The notes: generated from the letters alone by a model not told the origin. Positions 1 through 14,281 are shown, numbered from the stretch's first letter. The stretch is 64,000 bases of DNA from Lineus longissimus (GCF_910592395.1 NC_088312.1:3472001-3536000); one strand, 5' to 3'. Numbers and translations: made by a program.

Positions 1-140
1 ACGAACATACACTTTTTCCAACAAGAAGACACGACCTTTGCCATCACAGTACATACCTATACACTGTTTACTTCTAATACAAAGAATTGAGAAATGGTTC
101 CGATTGACTGGTGGGACTCCAAGTCCATAGTTCCGAAATA

Positions 141-389
141 TGCTATCAGATGGCGTTGGAAGGCCATAGAAATCCAAGAAACATTCCTCGTTTGAAAGTT
201 GAGCTAGAGTAGGGAGCAGTATCAGGTGTTGTGTCAAAATATGTTTGGGATAAAAAAGCCCGTCCAGACTCACTAGCTGAACATTTGGACTGGCAGACTT
301 CTCGTCTTTCAATCACAGCACTCCAGCGCCATATGGCAACAAATTTTGGAACTATCGACTCCAAGTGGTACCAATTAACCGAAACTTAG
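141..389 (+). pseudogene. Unidentified coding-like fragment with an internal stop
   Basis: One frame reads like protein from about 141 to a TAG at 387-389. It is interrupted by an in-frame TAG at 210-212. The segment after that stop (213-386) encodes 58 residues of normal composition, including the stretch ARPDSLAEHLDWQTS. No pyrimidine-rich splice acceptor sits before 213, so a broken retrocopy or transposon-derived piece fits better than a terminal exon. I do not recognise the family. It could also be the 3' end of a gene lying left of the window. Confidence 0.3.
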
Positions 390-635
390 AGAAATATGCC
401 TGGGTGCAGATATAATGCAGATTGGGTTGCATCCAAACTGGGCACCAGAAGATCAGCAATAATAATATATTAATTTGAGATCATAACGAACCTGATTTTT
501 AGAGAAATTTTCAATTCTAATCTAAATGTACATTTCACCTCAAAACTGACAGAACTGCCAACATATTCATGTAATGTCCTATATCGCAAAAGGCAAGCCT
601 AGTTTGGCAAACTTGAAATGGCTCTTTTATACAAT

Positions 636-641
636 TTTATT
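636..641 (-). promoter_or_regulatory. Candidate polyadenylation signal of the RhoGAP gene
   Basis: AATAAA reads on the minus strand about 390 nt past the stop codon of the RhoGAP gene. A second AATAAA lies at 684-689. Either would give a 3' UTR of ordinary length. Confidence 0.35.
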
Positions 642-1032
642 CATGAAGAACCAAAAATCCTATAAGTTTCTTTCAGATGAGATTTTATTCTAAATTGTAG
701 AAGTCAAATATATGATTTTTTTCTTAAGTTTTATGCTTTCACCAAATTTTCTTTTAACTTGTAATTTGTATTGCACTCGCATTCATAAGGGAACAAATAG
801 ATGTATAATGCTTGTCTAAATTTTGTGAACGACTAATAAAAAATGTGTAACAGGTCTTGAAAATTTCAATAAATAGTCCACAACCAGTTGATGCCCATTT
901 TATCTCGGGCCTCCTCTTAAATACATTGAAATACAATGCTAAAGAACACTGAATGCACAGCATATCCAAGTCTTCCCGAAATGAAATGAACACTTAAACA
1001 CTGAGCTTCTGGTACTCAAGGATAACCATCTA

Positions 1033-4000
1033 TCATGGCTTGCCTGACCCAGGCTTATCTGGCATATTACTAGATTGCTTATTACCGTTGTACCAATTCT
1101 CCACCAGAAAATACCGCACCTCCTTGTCAGTCAAGTCGGACTTCTCCCCGTCGGCGTCATCATCCTTTTTGTCCAAATCCTCGCTGTCATGTGTCGTGTC
1201 AATTTCCATCGGCTCCTCCTGAGCCTCTTCGACCCTCTCGGTCGCATGATACCCTGAATGCACGCCAGCATTTTTCTGCGGCTGCTTCCGAGCAACTGGT
1301 TCAGAAGAGGGTGCAGTGCGCCGCTCACCAAAAATATTCTCGCAGCTGTCCTTTGTGTCCAAGATATCAAAATCCGATGACGTTGCCATTCCCGACGAGC
1401 CCAGACTATTCGCCGTTACACGACTTCCAAAGCGGTTAAATCTAGAGTCTATAGATATGGTACAAGGTTGGGCCAAGAACCAATTTGATCTTCTCTCTAA
1501 TTGAGCAAGTTGCCGCCGACGTACTAGTTCGAATCTTCCAAGGCTTATGGAATTGAACATGCCCTCGGACATGTCTTCTATTGCAGGGGATATGGGCTGT
1601 AAAGAGAAGGGAAGGTTGGGATGAGTATTGGGAGAAAATATTTAAAACTTCATGTCTATAGCAGTTGGGGTAGAAAAGTTAAAGCAACATGGCTTATCAG
1701 GTGATGTGAGCCTCCTGAACAAGACCACAAACTCTTGGAATACAGTAGCGAAAAACCTGTGATTCTGCCAAGTGTCTGAGACAAAGGCAAATCTATGGGA
1801 AGGCACTTTGGGTTCCAAAGTACCTTCATTGACTTTTACAGCTTCTGTGATAAAACAAGTCTTATGCATCATGACGCAGCTGATATGGACCTAATGCCTA
1901 TAATAGCACCAGCATGCAGACATGACAAAACTCATGCATGTCTTTATCGAAGGCAAACAGAACCAACTGCAACAGTTTATTCATTGGTGAGGCATAAGTA
2001 AAGAGGGGCATGAGGGTGGAAAAGTCACTGTGACTTTGGACATTGAATGCAAGATGCTTTTGAACATAACCTGAACAATCAGTTATGACATTTTCATTCT
2101 GATATCAGCAATGTTTAACTACATTCTGAAAAGGGCATAAGGCAGAGACTTGCTGAAAATGAATGGAAATGCAGCATATGCAGATTTTGAGAACAGGCAA
2201 GATCATGATGCTGAAACAGAGATCATCAATCATATAAGTCGATGACGTCCATGCTGAAAGATGACATATGTCATAAGAAAGTTTGTATTTTTACATGTAT
2301 AGCTTCGTCTGCGTAGAAAGAAAGTGTGATTGGGGCTAAAATCGAGGTCTAACTAAAGAAACTACTCCAGTTTATGTTTTGCATAAGAATCTCAAACAAA
2401 ATTAATTTGGGCTGTTGGGGTCATTCAACAGTTTTGGATGGATCAAATAGGGCGGACACTCGAACAGCAAGAAGAGTGTGAACACTTATATAATGAACAT
2501 TTGTTAACACATTCTGAACTGCAGAAGGTAAGGACTCAGACTGCTTTAGGTATCATTGAAGTATTGAAAGATGGCTGTGCTGAAAGTAGTACAGGAAGGA
2601 AAAAGAAATAGCGGGAAAAGAGCGACATTGACTTTAGGACAAATTTTGTTTTAATGACCACATGTTTGATAAGGCAGAATATGCCAATCCAGGATGCCTG
2701 ACCCACCCAGCTCTTTGACGCTTTGACTAGAAGAAGGCATTTCTTTGATTTCAAGTTTCAGAGTTCAAAAGGGAAGACAGTAGCAATGTTCAGTGTCTTC
2801 AAGTTTTCACCTTGCCCCCTCTGCTCAAGATTATCCCAAGAGATGCAGATTTTTCTCCTTTTATCATCCTTCACCAAGCTCAAACTTATCACATGCAACA
2901 TTCTAACGACAAGATGTACAGCATGCTTGAGACATGTGTGGGATATACAGCTATCAGGAGGCACAGTCAGTGTGTGGAAAGACAAAGAGTAGTCTTAACC
3001 AGCCTTGATACTATAAGACCTGATAGATTCACAAGTGATACAAGTTTATGAATTGTTTGACGTATAAGAACTTTAATCACAGTGACATAGTTATAAAGCT
3101 TAAGAGTAGAGAGTTGGGAAGAGAGAGTAATCTGTGAGGGTGTGACTAAAATGGTCTATGAATACCCTGTGGACTCAGCAGCAAGTATCTCCCACCTCAA
3201 CAAGAGGGTGCTGCTGATTCCATAGGGTGACGAATGGGAATAAACTATACTCCTGGAAAAGTTACTGTGTGCACATGAAAAGAAACACACTTCATCATAA
3301 ACTTTTAAAACATTGGCAAACTGACAGTTTTAACTGATGTAGCAAAATAAAATGTTGTGATGTCATGATCCATACTTTGCTAGAGACAGACTTGAACATG
3401 TTGAATGAAAATTCTGTCATTGGTCAAGTGAACGAAATTTCCTGAAAAGGTTAGGTGTGCATTCCAATGAACTGTTTGGTGATTTAACAATAATAACGAG
3501 GACTGAAAAATCATGTGGAAGTTGAAACCAGAGGAGAAACTGGGTTACAGTGATGATTATAAACGTGTGTGAAACGATGACATCATACGTCATGACAACA
3601 TCTTGACTGATAGCAAATTCAAGTTTGAAAATGATTCATAATTTCGGCCACACACAAGAATACTGTGCCATTGGGGTTCATGCGGGTTTTATAGAATCAC
3701 ACACAGGCGTACACTGTGGAAACTGGGAATGCCATGTATTTTGGACACGTACATGTAGCTCCACTAGGTAAAACTACATGTAGAAAATACACAACATACA
3801 ATGTACCACAGCCAGTGTTCTCGACACACCATTTTAGCAAGACAGGTCACCCCACAAAGAAAAGTTGACAGGAAAAGTTTCTTTCGATTTTGAACAGACT
3901 GCACAGCTATTTGATGTTGATTTTGCACAAAGCCATCATTGACTTGTAACTGACCAAAGACATGAAAGCTACTGCACTTATGTTGACTCGAGTTTCCTCC

Positions 4001-7000
4001 CAGCAGAAAGATATACACGACAAGGTTTGGTACAAAACGGATTTGATTAACTCCATGGATTGTTACCCTTCGAAACAAACTTTGCATCAAATTCTGAAAC
4101 TACTACTTCCACCATGTGCCAAAAATGACATGTTAGAGAACACTGCACAGCCAAACTTACAATATTACAATTTGCCCGCATCCCGATCCAGGCCTTTAAA
4201 TTGTATGTCTTCTCTGCAATAATGAATAGTGAGTATTGCCAATCATATCGTTTCTGATTATTACGACTCGGCGCCACCAAAATGTGTCGGTCTTGGCGGC
4301 ACCTCTCAGGACTTGAGAGACGAGCCAAACATTGACAGAGAAGATGCCAAAGGGTTAATAACATGGTTGCTGTGGTTAGTTATGAGATTAATGGATGGAT
4401 TAATTGAATGAGGATGAAGTATAATGACATGCCTAAAAGTCTCAAAAATCACAATTACCCTCATGATGAAAAATGGACAGGGGGATTCTGTTATGTTTCT
4501 AGAGATGACTGGGGTCAACTTATAGCAATAATCTGTACTATGTTACTTGGAACAGACTTCTGATTGTGGCGGTAGCAAACTGCACCAGCCACCCATTTGA
4601 GAGACGTCCCACAGATGTGATTATGATATGAATGCTGGTTGTGAAGTATTTCTTCCCAATGGATTAGTACAGATACAAAATAACCAAAATATAGCTTGAT
4701 ATCATTCAATGAAAACAGAGAACTTCCACTTCCAGATCAAAAGTTTCTAATCATTCAAGTATCATAGGACAGATCACCAGAACCAATGTTAATGCTATTT
4801 CGTTATTTCACGAAATCCCACCAAATCAAGTTTCGAGTCCCACCTGTGAAGTCCATTTTTTCTTTTTCCTTTGGTTAAGCGCTTGGAGTCCTGGACCAAC
4901 CAGGCTGAGAGAACTGTGGCAAGGGGGATGCTGGTTCAACTGTAATATGTATTCCAGAAATGAACAGAGGTTTTAGCGATGTAACAATCATAACTAAATA
5001 TACTATAGTGTTGCTTTTCTCCTGTGGAGAATGTGTAGCTTGTTTCGACATGCATAGTGGGTATGTTCCAACACTGGTGTGAATCTAGTCTTAGAAACTG
5101 CTATTCACAAAGAATGTATACAAAAATAACCCATCTTGACCACAAAAAGATAAACTTTTGGTACAGCAAAAGATATCACGACTCGGCATGAATGCAAAAT
5201 TACTAAACTCACCTGCACACATATACATTTTATGGGGCCAATACACTTGGAAACGTAGCAAAATCACCACATCAAAATTCTCAAGACAATATTTTAGAAT
5301 TGACTTCAGACAGTGACGCACTAACTTGTCAGAAACATCAATAATTTTGCACCGGTTCAACAATCATTTTGACACCCTGTGATCATTACAGTGAGGAGTG
5401 CAGGACTTCTTGCAGGTGAGGACGAGTTATTCATTTTTTGACGATTTTGGCACAAAAAAGATTTCGATAACTGCCAAACAGAAACAGAAGGACTAGATAC
5501 ACATCAATTTTGGAACAAGCACAAGAACATGAATAGTGGGCTATACAGTCAAGTGAATTACCCAAGACACAAAATCTACCTGATCAAGATCAAAAGATGT
5601 TTGAAACCAAGCAGCACAGTTAAACATGTGCCTCACATGAATATTGTGAATAAATCCTACAAAGTGTAACATGCGGATGTATGGTACACTTGTTCACTAT
5701 AGATGGCGCATTTTTCCAAACCTCACCCAAAACCATTACCAGTAAGGTTAAAGCAATTTTCATGAGACTTGTCATAGCGGTCACTAGGGTATGATGGTTT
5801 TGTCAAGGGATGTAAGCATAAACAGGCATGAATCAATGGATGGATGGTTGAATTTCCACCAGAGGTCACCAGGAAAATGGTTTGTGCACTTCGCTACAGC
5901 CTCTTTCAAAGAATATGTCCAAAAAATTAATAAGCCGAGGCAGTAATGTAAGAACTATTTCTAGAAAAGTACTTAATACGTCATTTTAAAACACCCAGTA
6001 TAAACCCAAGCAAGCGAATATATTCATTAACTGCCATTTATTTGACCCCTGGAGGTCAAAGCATAGGTGTTTAAAGCATATGCGTCAAGCTTGGCCGAGA
6101 TGCCAAGGGCAGCGCTGATGTGAAATATGGTGTTGTCTTTGTAAGAGCTTTTATTAAATCGGAGATTTCTGTGATATATTTACAAGTGTTGTTGTATAAC
6201 GGCTTAGTTCAGGCTTTGGAAATACATGAAGTTCATCAAAAGTCGTGTAGGCTCATCATCTCGCTCTCATTTGCCTCTCAGGCAACACCAATTTGACACT
6301 AGTACCTCCATTTGAATAGAAGGCATGGAGGCAAATCTTTCTTTGTTGGAGTGGTGAAGAAGCTTTAGTCTCCAAATTTAAGAACATTGGAATGTTGTAC
6401 ATTGTAATGCACTATATAAGAACTTATATCTACTTGTTGATAGTCTCTTGATACTTATGTGTTGTAATAACCCCCATCCACAAGTAAAACAGAAATGACA
6501 CAAGTAGGCAAGGTCAGCTGTGAAGTGTGAATGAGAAGCAAAGCTGATGAACCTACATGAAACTGTTGACATGGTTTACAAACACACCGAACATTTCCTG
6601 CCTTTCCAGATTGATATCTCAAATATGTATTTTAATGCCTTGTATAAGGTTCAAAATACTTGACGCATACAATGTCAACTTTCAAGTGGATTTTTACACT
6701 TTCCCCAGTGCGTTATCTTCTGCAAGGTTTCCGCAGGGGTATACATCTAGATTTGTTGCTACACTACCACCGAATCCATTGTGCAAGTGCACTATCAACG
6801 CTAGACCATGGATGGGTGAATGTATGTTATGCTTTTTGGGCTAAGCACACGCTTTGCAGCTCATACCTGCTCGGGGTTGGTTTGGGATCTGTTGATCGCC
6901 AACACTCTGGACGCATCTAGTCTTTCATCGCTCTGGATGGAACGACAACAGATAAATTTGAAATTTCTAACACGAAAGTCATTACATGAACACTGAAAAT

Positions 7001-10000
7001 GGTTCAAAATTTGGAAAATAAAGTTAGAGACTGTCAAATTAAAACCACATCAGTTTCAATCACATTCACTCAGGAAAATGGATTCACAACAAATACTTCA
7101 TCTCCCATGTAATCATTTGGTGTCAAGTTCTAAACAGGATGGGTTTGGAAAAAAACACATCACTGAAAGGAAACAAGCGCACCACATCAAGAACTGAATG
7201 ACTTTTATAAACGTGACAGCAACGCCATGATGACCTACCTTAGACACTTCTGGCGCAGACATGGAATTAGTCTGAGATTTATTCGACAATAGTCGTTGTA
7301 ATGGCTGATGTTTCTCTTTCATTGAAGGCTTTCTAGATGAGATGCTGCCCTCGTCATAAGTATTCGAACGTCGTCGTGTCTCGTGGAATTCTTCCTCCGA
7401 GATAGCTGAAATGTGAAGAGCAGAAAATGAAATAGAGAATCAGGGTCGTCAGAGATATGATAATCAACAATTACAGACCATCATGACCAACCCAAAGTGA
7501 GCCAAGACCTTACACCTGTGATAAATTTCTGTGCTTTGAAATCCCAACTACCCATGTGAATAAATGTATGTATGCATGAGATAAGTTTGGTGAAGACCAT
7601 GTATGATGTAAGGAGGAGAAAACCCAGCCCAAAGGAATCATAGTGAAAACTGAAGCCCTTAATGCGATGTTAAGTGTCAGAATCAGGTCATGGGCCAGGG
7701 ATACATTCCAACTATCCTTATTCAGATCTTGAGATGATGAATGTCAATGAAATGGGTAATTAGTTAAACTGGGATAAAAAAATTTTAGAAACAAAAGAAA
7801 CATGAGATCACATACAAAACACTTGGCATGCATGGACATAACTTGTAATTAGGCCCTTTCAAAAAGGGGTTGACAATACGAAGATGTTAATGCCAGAATA
7901 ATAGATCAAAATACGTTACATTATAATAAGTGAGAAAAACATACAAATTAGATATTACATGTAACAAAGAATATCGTTATTTTTTTCCAAAAAAAACCTT
8001 TTACTATTAGTTTTGAAAAATATGTTGCCCTTTTATTGGATAGCTCACCGTTTCCGACATGAAAACCATATTTTTCACTCTCATTGAGCAGGAGGCGTGC
8101 AAACATCTCGAGCGACTTCTCGCCTAAACAAACATGCAAACACAAAAACATCATGCAAAGGCCAACAATAAACAATAAACAACAACAAAACAACACTACA
8201 ACACTAAAAGCTGAAACATAACTGCATGGGTTAATGTTAGCAGAGGCTGCCCTTTTGTACTTCTAGAGTATAGTCTGCTCAACTGCCTGAAGATGTGTTT
8301 GGTTTGTCAACAAGATTATGCGACATGATGCTTTGATTGTTTGATATCACTCTCTCTATCTCATGTTCTTTATTCTCCTTTCATAGCCCTGGACAACCAA
8401 ATTATCAGATGGACGAGTTACTTCAGTAATGTATATCCCCTGTGCTGTGGACAAGTAAAAATTCGTGAATTTTGGTATAAAACATATTGTACGGCAACTG
8501 TCCAATGGTAAAGGACTATGAGTCCCATTGAGCCTTTCTGCCACTCCAGAAACTGTGTAGAGAATTTCAAAATATATCACTGGGGTACCAATGTGTTTTG
8601 CAGTTTGAAATCTCATGTTTCCAAGCATCATATTACACTGTCTACATCCATTGCGACCAACTTTCAAAATTGCATATGCCATTGTTCTGAGGACTGTTAT
8701 CACGGAACTTGAAATTCAAATACATTTAGCCTGACCCATGACTCGGTTCATATTTCCTTTTTTTCTGGAACACCCAGTGAATGATGTGTATGAATCAATG
8801 TCTACATGAACATACACTGTTGGAAACTGGTACTGTTACTGATCTCCCCAGAGATGATAATAACGCTGTCCTGGACATGATGTTAATCTGTTCTTAGCTA
8901 AAGGCTAAAGCACCAGACATTAATATACCTGATCAGTTAAGCGATTAATCAATATCAGCATGCCACACCCACAACAACTGTTCTCTTGACTGCATCATCT
9001 CTTTGTGTGGTGATCCCCATAAGAAGATTTGACAGATAATTTGAGGTTGCAGTCGACGGAGATTGAATTGAAAATGCCTCCGGGGAATATGTGTATGTGC
9101 ATTGAGGTTTGATTGGTACAACAGTCACGGAAGAGTCAATCTCTCTTTTTTTACGCCATCAACCTTTCCTTTGGATCTTTTTGTACAGATGACAATGCTG
9201 TAATTTACACCCAGTTGGTCAATCAGCGCATTGTAGTCAGTGCATACATGAACTAAACAACAGAATTTATCCAAACATGCATAACTTCTGCACAGATAAC
9301 AATGCAGGGGAGACTAAAGGCCTATTTCCAAATAGGCGTTTCACGTCGTGTAACAAGCATAAGGTTCTTCGTTATTTTACGGCATACATGTATTGCCAAG
9401 GAAGAATGCAGTGTGAAATGCTCATTTGGAGAGAGGTCTTTAAAAAGTTTGTCGTGCAGTGCCGTAAATTTAGAGAAATGTGAGGAAAACTGTTGTAACC
9501 TAAGAATTAAAATAATAATAATCTGAAGCACACCGTACTGGATAATATTGAAATCAACGTGTTATAATATGGCACAAAAAAAGTGCTGAAGTTGCTCAGT
9601 CAGTATGCCATTGCCAAGTGTGTGTATTTGGACAGAATCTGCTACTTGTAACTGAGTCACCAGAGAAACATCTTTGGTTAAACTTTAGAGTACCTCCATC
9701 TAGCCTACGACGTACCTCCATCAATGCTTTTGCGATGCAGGTATTTCTATACTGATTATATTTTATTTTATTCAATATTATCCAGCACCGACGTAGATGA
9801 CGTTGAAACATGCTTCATGATAAGCATCTGTAGACCCCTGGAGTCTTACCTGCCAGAGTTTCGACTGTACAAACAAAAAGACAGGCATTGATCACAGACA
9901 TGTACAAGACACTCTAAAACTCGCCCAGTACATACGCACACCAACCTGTGGCCAATTGACAATTTGTTTTTTGAAAGGGCACTTTCAACAAAATACTGAG

Positions 10001-13000
10001 TTAAAGGAAATGATGCCTAGGTTTCCCCAGAAAATTGGCCCCAGGTTGTATGTCCTGCTGATAACTGGACTGGAGTAACCCAAATATAGATTAGAGAAAA
10101 ATTAAATAATTCCTACAGAGCAGGTGGTTAGGTACATTCAATTCAAACAAATGGGAGCATAACAAAATCCTTCAGTGGCCTAAGGTAGTCACATTGTATG
10201 AATCTTAATCTCTCTGGCTGCCTGATGACTTTGTTATGCCCCCAAGACATTGGAAATCATGAGTGTGTAAGGCAGACTGTGGTAACTTTCACAAGACTAA
10301 TTGTACTAACATCATCAAGTGATACTTCAAGCATTGAGGACTCGGCACAGAACGAAAGGCAGCACAGAACAACTTACGGACAGCACACACGACAGAATCC
10401 AGGAGCGTGCTTGTCGAGATAACGACTACGGTTGTTCCAAGTGAGAACATTCATGTTCAGGTCAGGATAATTTGCAGCAGCACATTTAGTTTCCATCTGA
10501 ACTAAAGAAGTACTGAACTTCTGGAATTTCAACTCAGGGCCCAATTCACAAAGCATTCCAAGCAGTTGCGTGTGGGTACATGTAGCACAATGCTGCTAAG
10601 AATGCTTTGTGAAACCGGCCCTGGGCTCTGCCGCTACAAACCGGCACACAAACATCTTTTTTCTCATACTTACGGGGCACAATGTCTGAAGGCGGATAGG
10701 AATATTCATATTTGAATGTTTCCCGCGTACATATCCCTGTTTGGGTTGAGTTTGCAAAGAACTGAACGTTACGTGCGCCAAACATATTTGTGACACCAAA
10801 GTTTGATATAAGTAGCTCGACTACTTGAGATGCACAGTTCACTTTTGTGGGGTCAGATGTGCACGATTGGAACACACTGCCGGCCACACTCTTTGCGACT
10901 GCTTCAACATGCATTTTATTGTACTCCGAATGATGAATCATGCGGAACCAAATCCCGAATAATAGCGCCACAAGCTGCTGCACAGGTTCGGCTAGGGAGG
11001 TCAGAATGCTGAAAGGTAAATATTTAGACTTTAAAATATCTGCCACGCAACACAAGCAAATATTTCAGACAACTAACATCTATAGCAGTGACTCCTTGAA
11101 GCAGAATTCCTCTCTATATTCTTAAAATGGGGCACAGTTGGGAACAGGCAAAGGTCAATACTGCCAAAAACCTCCAAGAAAGAACTTGACTTTCATTTTC
11201 ATTGCATTAGCCTTACCATGCTTACCACAGTGCTGGCCTTACCTATTTACAGTATCTAACTGTTCATTAGGATCCTCTATGAAGTAAGACTCTAGCAATA
11301 ACTCCTCTATTTCTAACCCAAACATTCCTCCAGGAATCCGTAATAAAAATCTCTGCAAATTACAAAAGTAAGCATGAGACAAGGTTCAAGGCACATCTTT
11401 CATCAATGTCTTGGTGCAGGGTTCTCCCACGCTGGTGGCTTTCTCTGACAAACTATTCTGTGAAATAACTGTACACTTGTTTTGCAATATTTCTGTATTC
11501 AAGCCTGGCTAACTGCTGCCAATAATGAGGACTTTTTGCCGAGTGGTGATTGCAGTGAGAACAATCGCCAACCAGCAGGGCCCTGGGAGGACGAATGGCA
11601 AATGATTCATGTCACTGGCACATGATTGACCCACGAGGACAAGCAATCTGTGTTGCATACAACAAATATTGCATGCCACTGCCATAAAACTCACTTGTCA
11701 GCAGTTTGTTTTAGTTTCTATTTTACTCACCTTGACTACATTTGCTAATGTATAGAAATTATATTCATGCCACATGATCGGTTTTCCCTCTTCCATTCGT
11801 TTTAAAATCTTCTTCATATCCTGAGGATTGCCTGGACGGCGGAACAGGTCATTTGTCGACATGCCATCCCTAGCGATAATCACTAGTAATTCCTGAAATA
11901 ATTATTATAATGATTATATTATTGAAGATGTGTGCACTGTAGCATTTCTTTTTAAGATTTTGCATATTATATTTACAGGTCCTCCCATATCAGGGCACTG
12001 TACCCTGCCTTTTTTAGGCTGTTCATGACCATGTGTCATACATGATCGACACATCACAATCCCTTACTGATGAAACAACTTTTTCTGAAAGATTTCTCTT
12101 CAGTGAGGAGTTGAATCAAAAAACACACTCTTGCGTGATTTGAATTCTGGATGATGAGCAGATGCAAGGTAAATTTTTCATTTCTATTGATACACCCTTT
12201 AGTTCAAGTAAGTCAAGAGGCACCTCTCATCTCAATGGCACTCGAGTGTAAAGAATTGAAGTCTGCAGGCATTAAAAGCACTTGCCGAGGTAAAAACATG
12301 TAAGCCTGTGTTGATGATACACTCGTTGACCTTACCTTGAGTGGTTGTGGTAGTATCCCCTCTTTGAAGGACTCTTTCAAAGGAAGGCCAAACCTGACCC
12401 TGGAAGAGTAAATTGTTATATAATACATTACAATGGTATAAACTTGAAGGACATTTTTTCACTCATCGATTTTATACCAATCTCCATGAAAATTGTAGCA
12501 CTGTTTCATGACATCTGTTTTGAAATTCAATTATCGACACTCAACAACACAACATTGATACATCAATAGAATCAACCTAACACTGGGCGCATCAATTTAT
12601 TGATTTGGGTATGATTAGCCCAAGGTGATACAGCTTACTAAATATCACCTAGCAATTGGGCTCAGAACATTTAAAACCACAAACAGGCGTATCAGAATAT
12701 TGGCTATTTGGATTTAGATGAATGCTGAATCGAAGAATCAGTTCTTGTGGGTGTGGAATAGTTAGCATGGGTGGTGCTGGTGAATGTTTGAATGAAGTCA
12801 GTACTGGGACTGAGAGTGAGAGACAAATATTGGTAACACAAATTAGCAGATTTCAGGGGTTTCAAACTGCTATAAAGGAGCCCTTGGGGCACCAAGCTGG
12901 TCAAGGGGGCCGGTGATCTCAGAGAAAGAAGACATAGCACCACATGACTTACTTTGTTGGCGCCTCCGGCTGGTTTGGGCCACCTCCGGTGGTGCCACCA

Positions 13001-13044
13001 TGGTGGTCACCCATACACGAGAAGAAATTCCTGAGCACAGACAT
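1033..13044 (-). CDS. RhoGAP-domain protein (Rho-family GTPase-activating protein), 9 exons, 527 aa
   Basis: Predicted to speed GTP hydrolysis by Rho-family GTPases in the cytosol or at membranes. Exons in transcript order are 13044-12953, 12399-12336, 11892-11731, 11352-11243, 11008-10674, 9865-9851 (a 15-nt microexon), 8123-8049, 7405-7239 and 1596-1033. All junctions are GT-AG and reading phases agree throughout, giving 528 codons with the stop. The RhoGAP domain spans about residues 33-225. It shows an arginine-finger-like LFRRPGN (R70) and the conserved lysine in NVVKRFLLRIPGG (K106). The helix that normally carries the catalytic-site Asn and Pro reads VEAVAKSVAGS, so those residues look replaced. 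The last 300 or so residues are Ser- and Arg-rich, then acidic, and probably disordered. An ATG preceded by an in-frame TAA sets the start. The fold resembles small RhoGAPs of the TAGAP/ARHGAP20 kind, but I cannot assign an orthologue. Confidence 0.85.
1597..7238 (-). other. Last intron of the RhoGAP gene (5.6 kb)
   Basis: No further exon is needed, because the flanking exons join in phase 0. Open frames here, such as the 108-codon minus frame near 3764-4090, look like chance. The only structure noted is a short imperfect hairpin at 3164-3228. An additional in-phase exon cannot be excluded by eye. Confidence 0.6.
3164..3228. repeat. Short imperfect hairpin in the RhoGAP intron
   Basis: Arms 3164-3183 and 3209-3228 are 20 nt each and pair with two mismatches around a 25-nt loop. 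Size and shape are within the range of a microRNA precursor, but no known microRNA was recognised. It could equally be a worn miniature transposon. Confidence 0.4.
10535..10623. repeat. Small foldback (MITE-like) element
   Basis: About 30-bp imperfect inverted arms begin with CAGGGC and contain the shared core TTCACAAAGCATTC. They enclose a spacer of roughly 30 bp. The element sits in the RhoGAP intron just beyond exon 5. The arm structure fits a miniature inverted-repeat transposable element. No target duplication could be defined. Confidence 0.6.
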
Positions 13045-14281
13045 TTTAGATACGTTGTTGACCCATAGGCAAGTAGTTTTGACGATGAGAAAGATCTCGC
13101 TTGGTCATAACCAGTACAGCACATGATTGTCAGGTGTACACAGAGAGAAAGTGCATATTCTGGCATGCAGAAAACCTGAAAATATACAATTCGACAATAA
13201 TCATTAGACATTGTTTGACAAGATTTTAATGTCAATAATGAACCAACAAATTTTAAACATGTGAAATGATACAGACACCCTGCAGGAAAAACTTAAAGAA
13301 GAAAAATTTCATTTAAGCACTGGCAAATGAGTTGACATGCTGATGATTAATAGTAGCAAAGTGTTAGGCCGACAAGCTTTTTTTCTGTTGCTGTGACAAG
13401 CCATGACAACAAAACAACCACTTAGTGGCTGCGGACCAATTTTTGTCAAGGCACCTTGACCAGCAATGACCTACTTGTGGTAAATATCACACGTCTCTAA
13501 ATGATAAAAATCCCGAGATGAGGCATGCTTTTTACATTAAATACAACTGGCTCATTACCTCATACATTTTTGTATGTATTCCTCCTAAAGGATGGTTCAT
13601 CACATCACAGTATATACATGTACAAATACCCATTGCTTACTCCAAGTATGTACATTTTGTACTTTATCGATACAAGAAGTGAAAGGTTGCACATCAAATG
13701 ACACTGCCATAGAAAGATGTCATCTCAAATTATCTGGAAGCCAGCCAAAGTGATCTAATTATAGAAAACTGATATGCAGCTCAATCAAATCGCCTCGAAA
13801 TTCATAATACCCACCCGTCCCAAGGATAATTCCCCTTAATCGACATGCTACGTTCTAACGTTAAGCTCCTGACTGACAATGTCTGAGCAGAGTTTTGTTA
13901 AGTAATCGTATAATGCAAGGTGGGGTATCATCTAATTCCTTAAGAAAACCCGATGTAGCACTTTTGTATGAAATAATCAGGTCCTAGGCATTATCCCCTG
14001 GAATCATGTTCCTTGACTTTTTTAAATGTTACTGCTTTACAGGCGACAAACAGGTTGTTTTGTGTAACATATCAATGTGCCTAGCATGTAATGTAGTCAG
14101 GCAACAAAAATTTGGCAGGTTTATTGTTCTAATCTAAATAAAGTTCTGCATTTCAAGAATCATTTGTAGATGAAACATCAATGGCAAGGTCAACTACGTC
14201 AGGTGAACAACATCAGGTGACAAAATAAATATTTAAAAATTGAAGGTATTTTGCAAGTGGTGATGACTCAGTTAACGGGGC

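Noticed and set aside
12870-13235. A 121-codon minus frame over the first RhoGAP exon
   Set aside because: It lies in another frame. The ATG at 13044 after an in-frame TAA gives the only frame that continues through all later exons.
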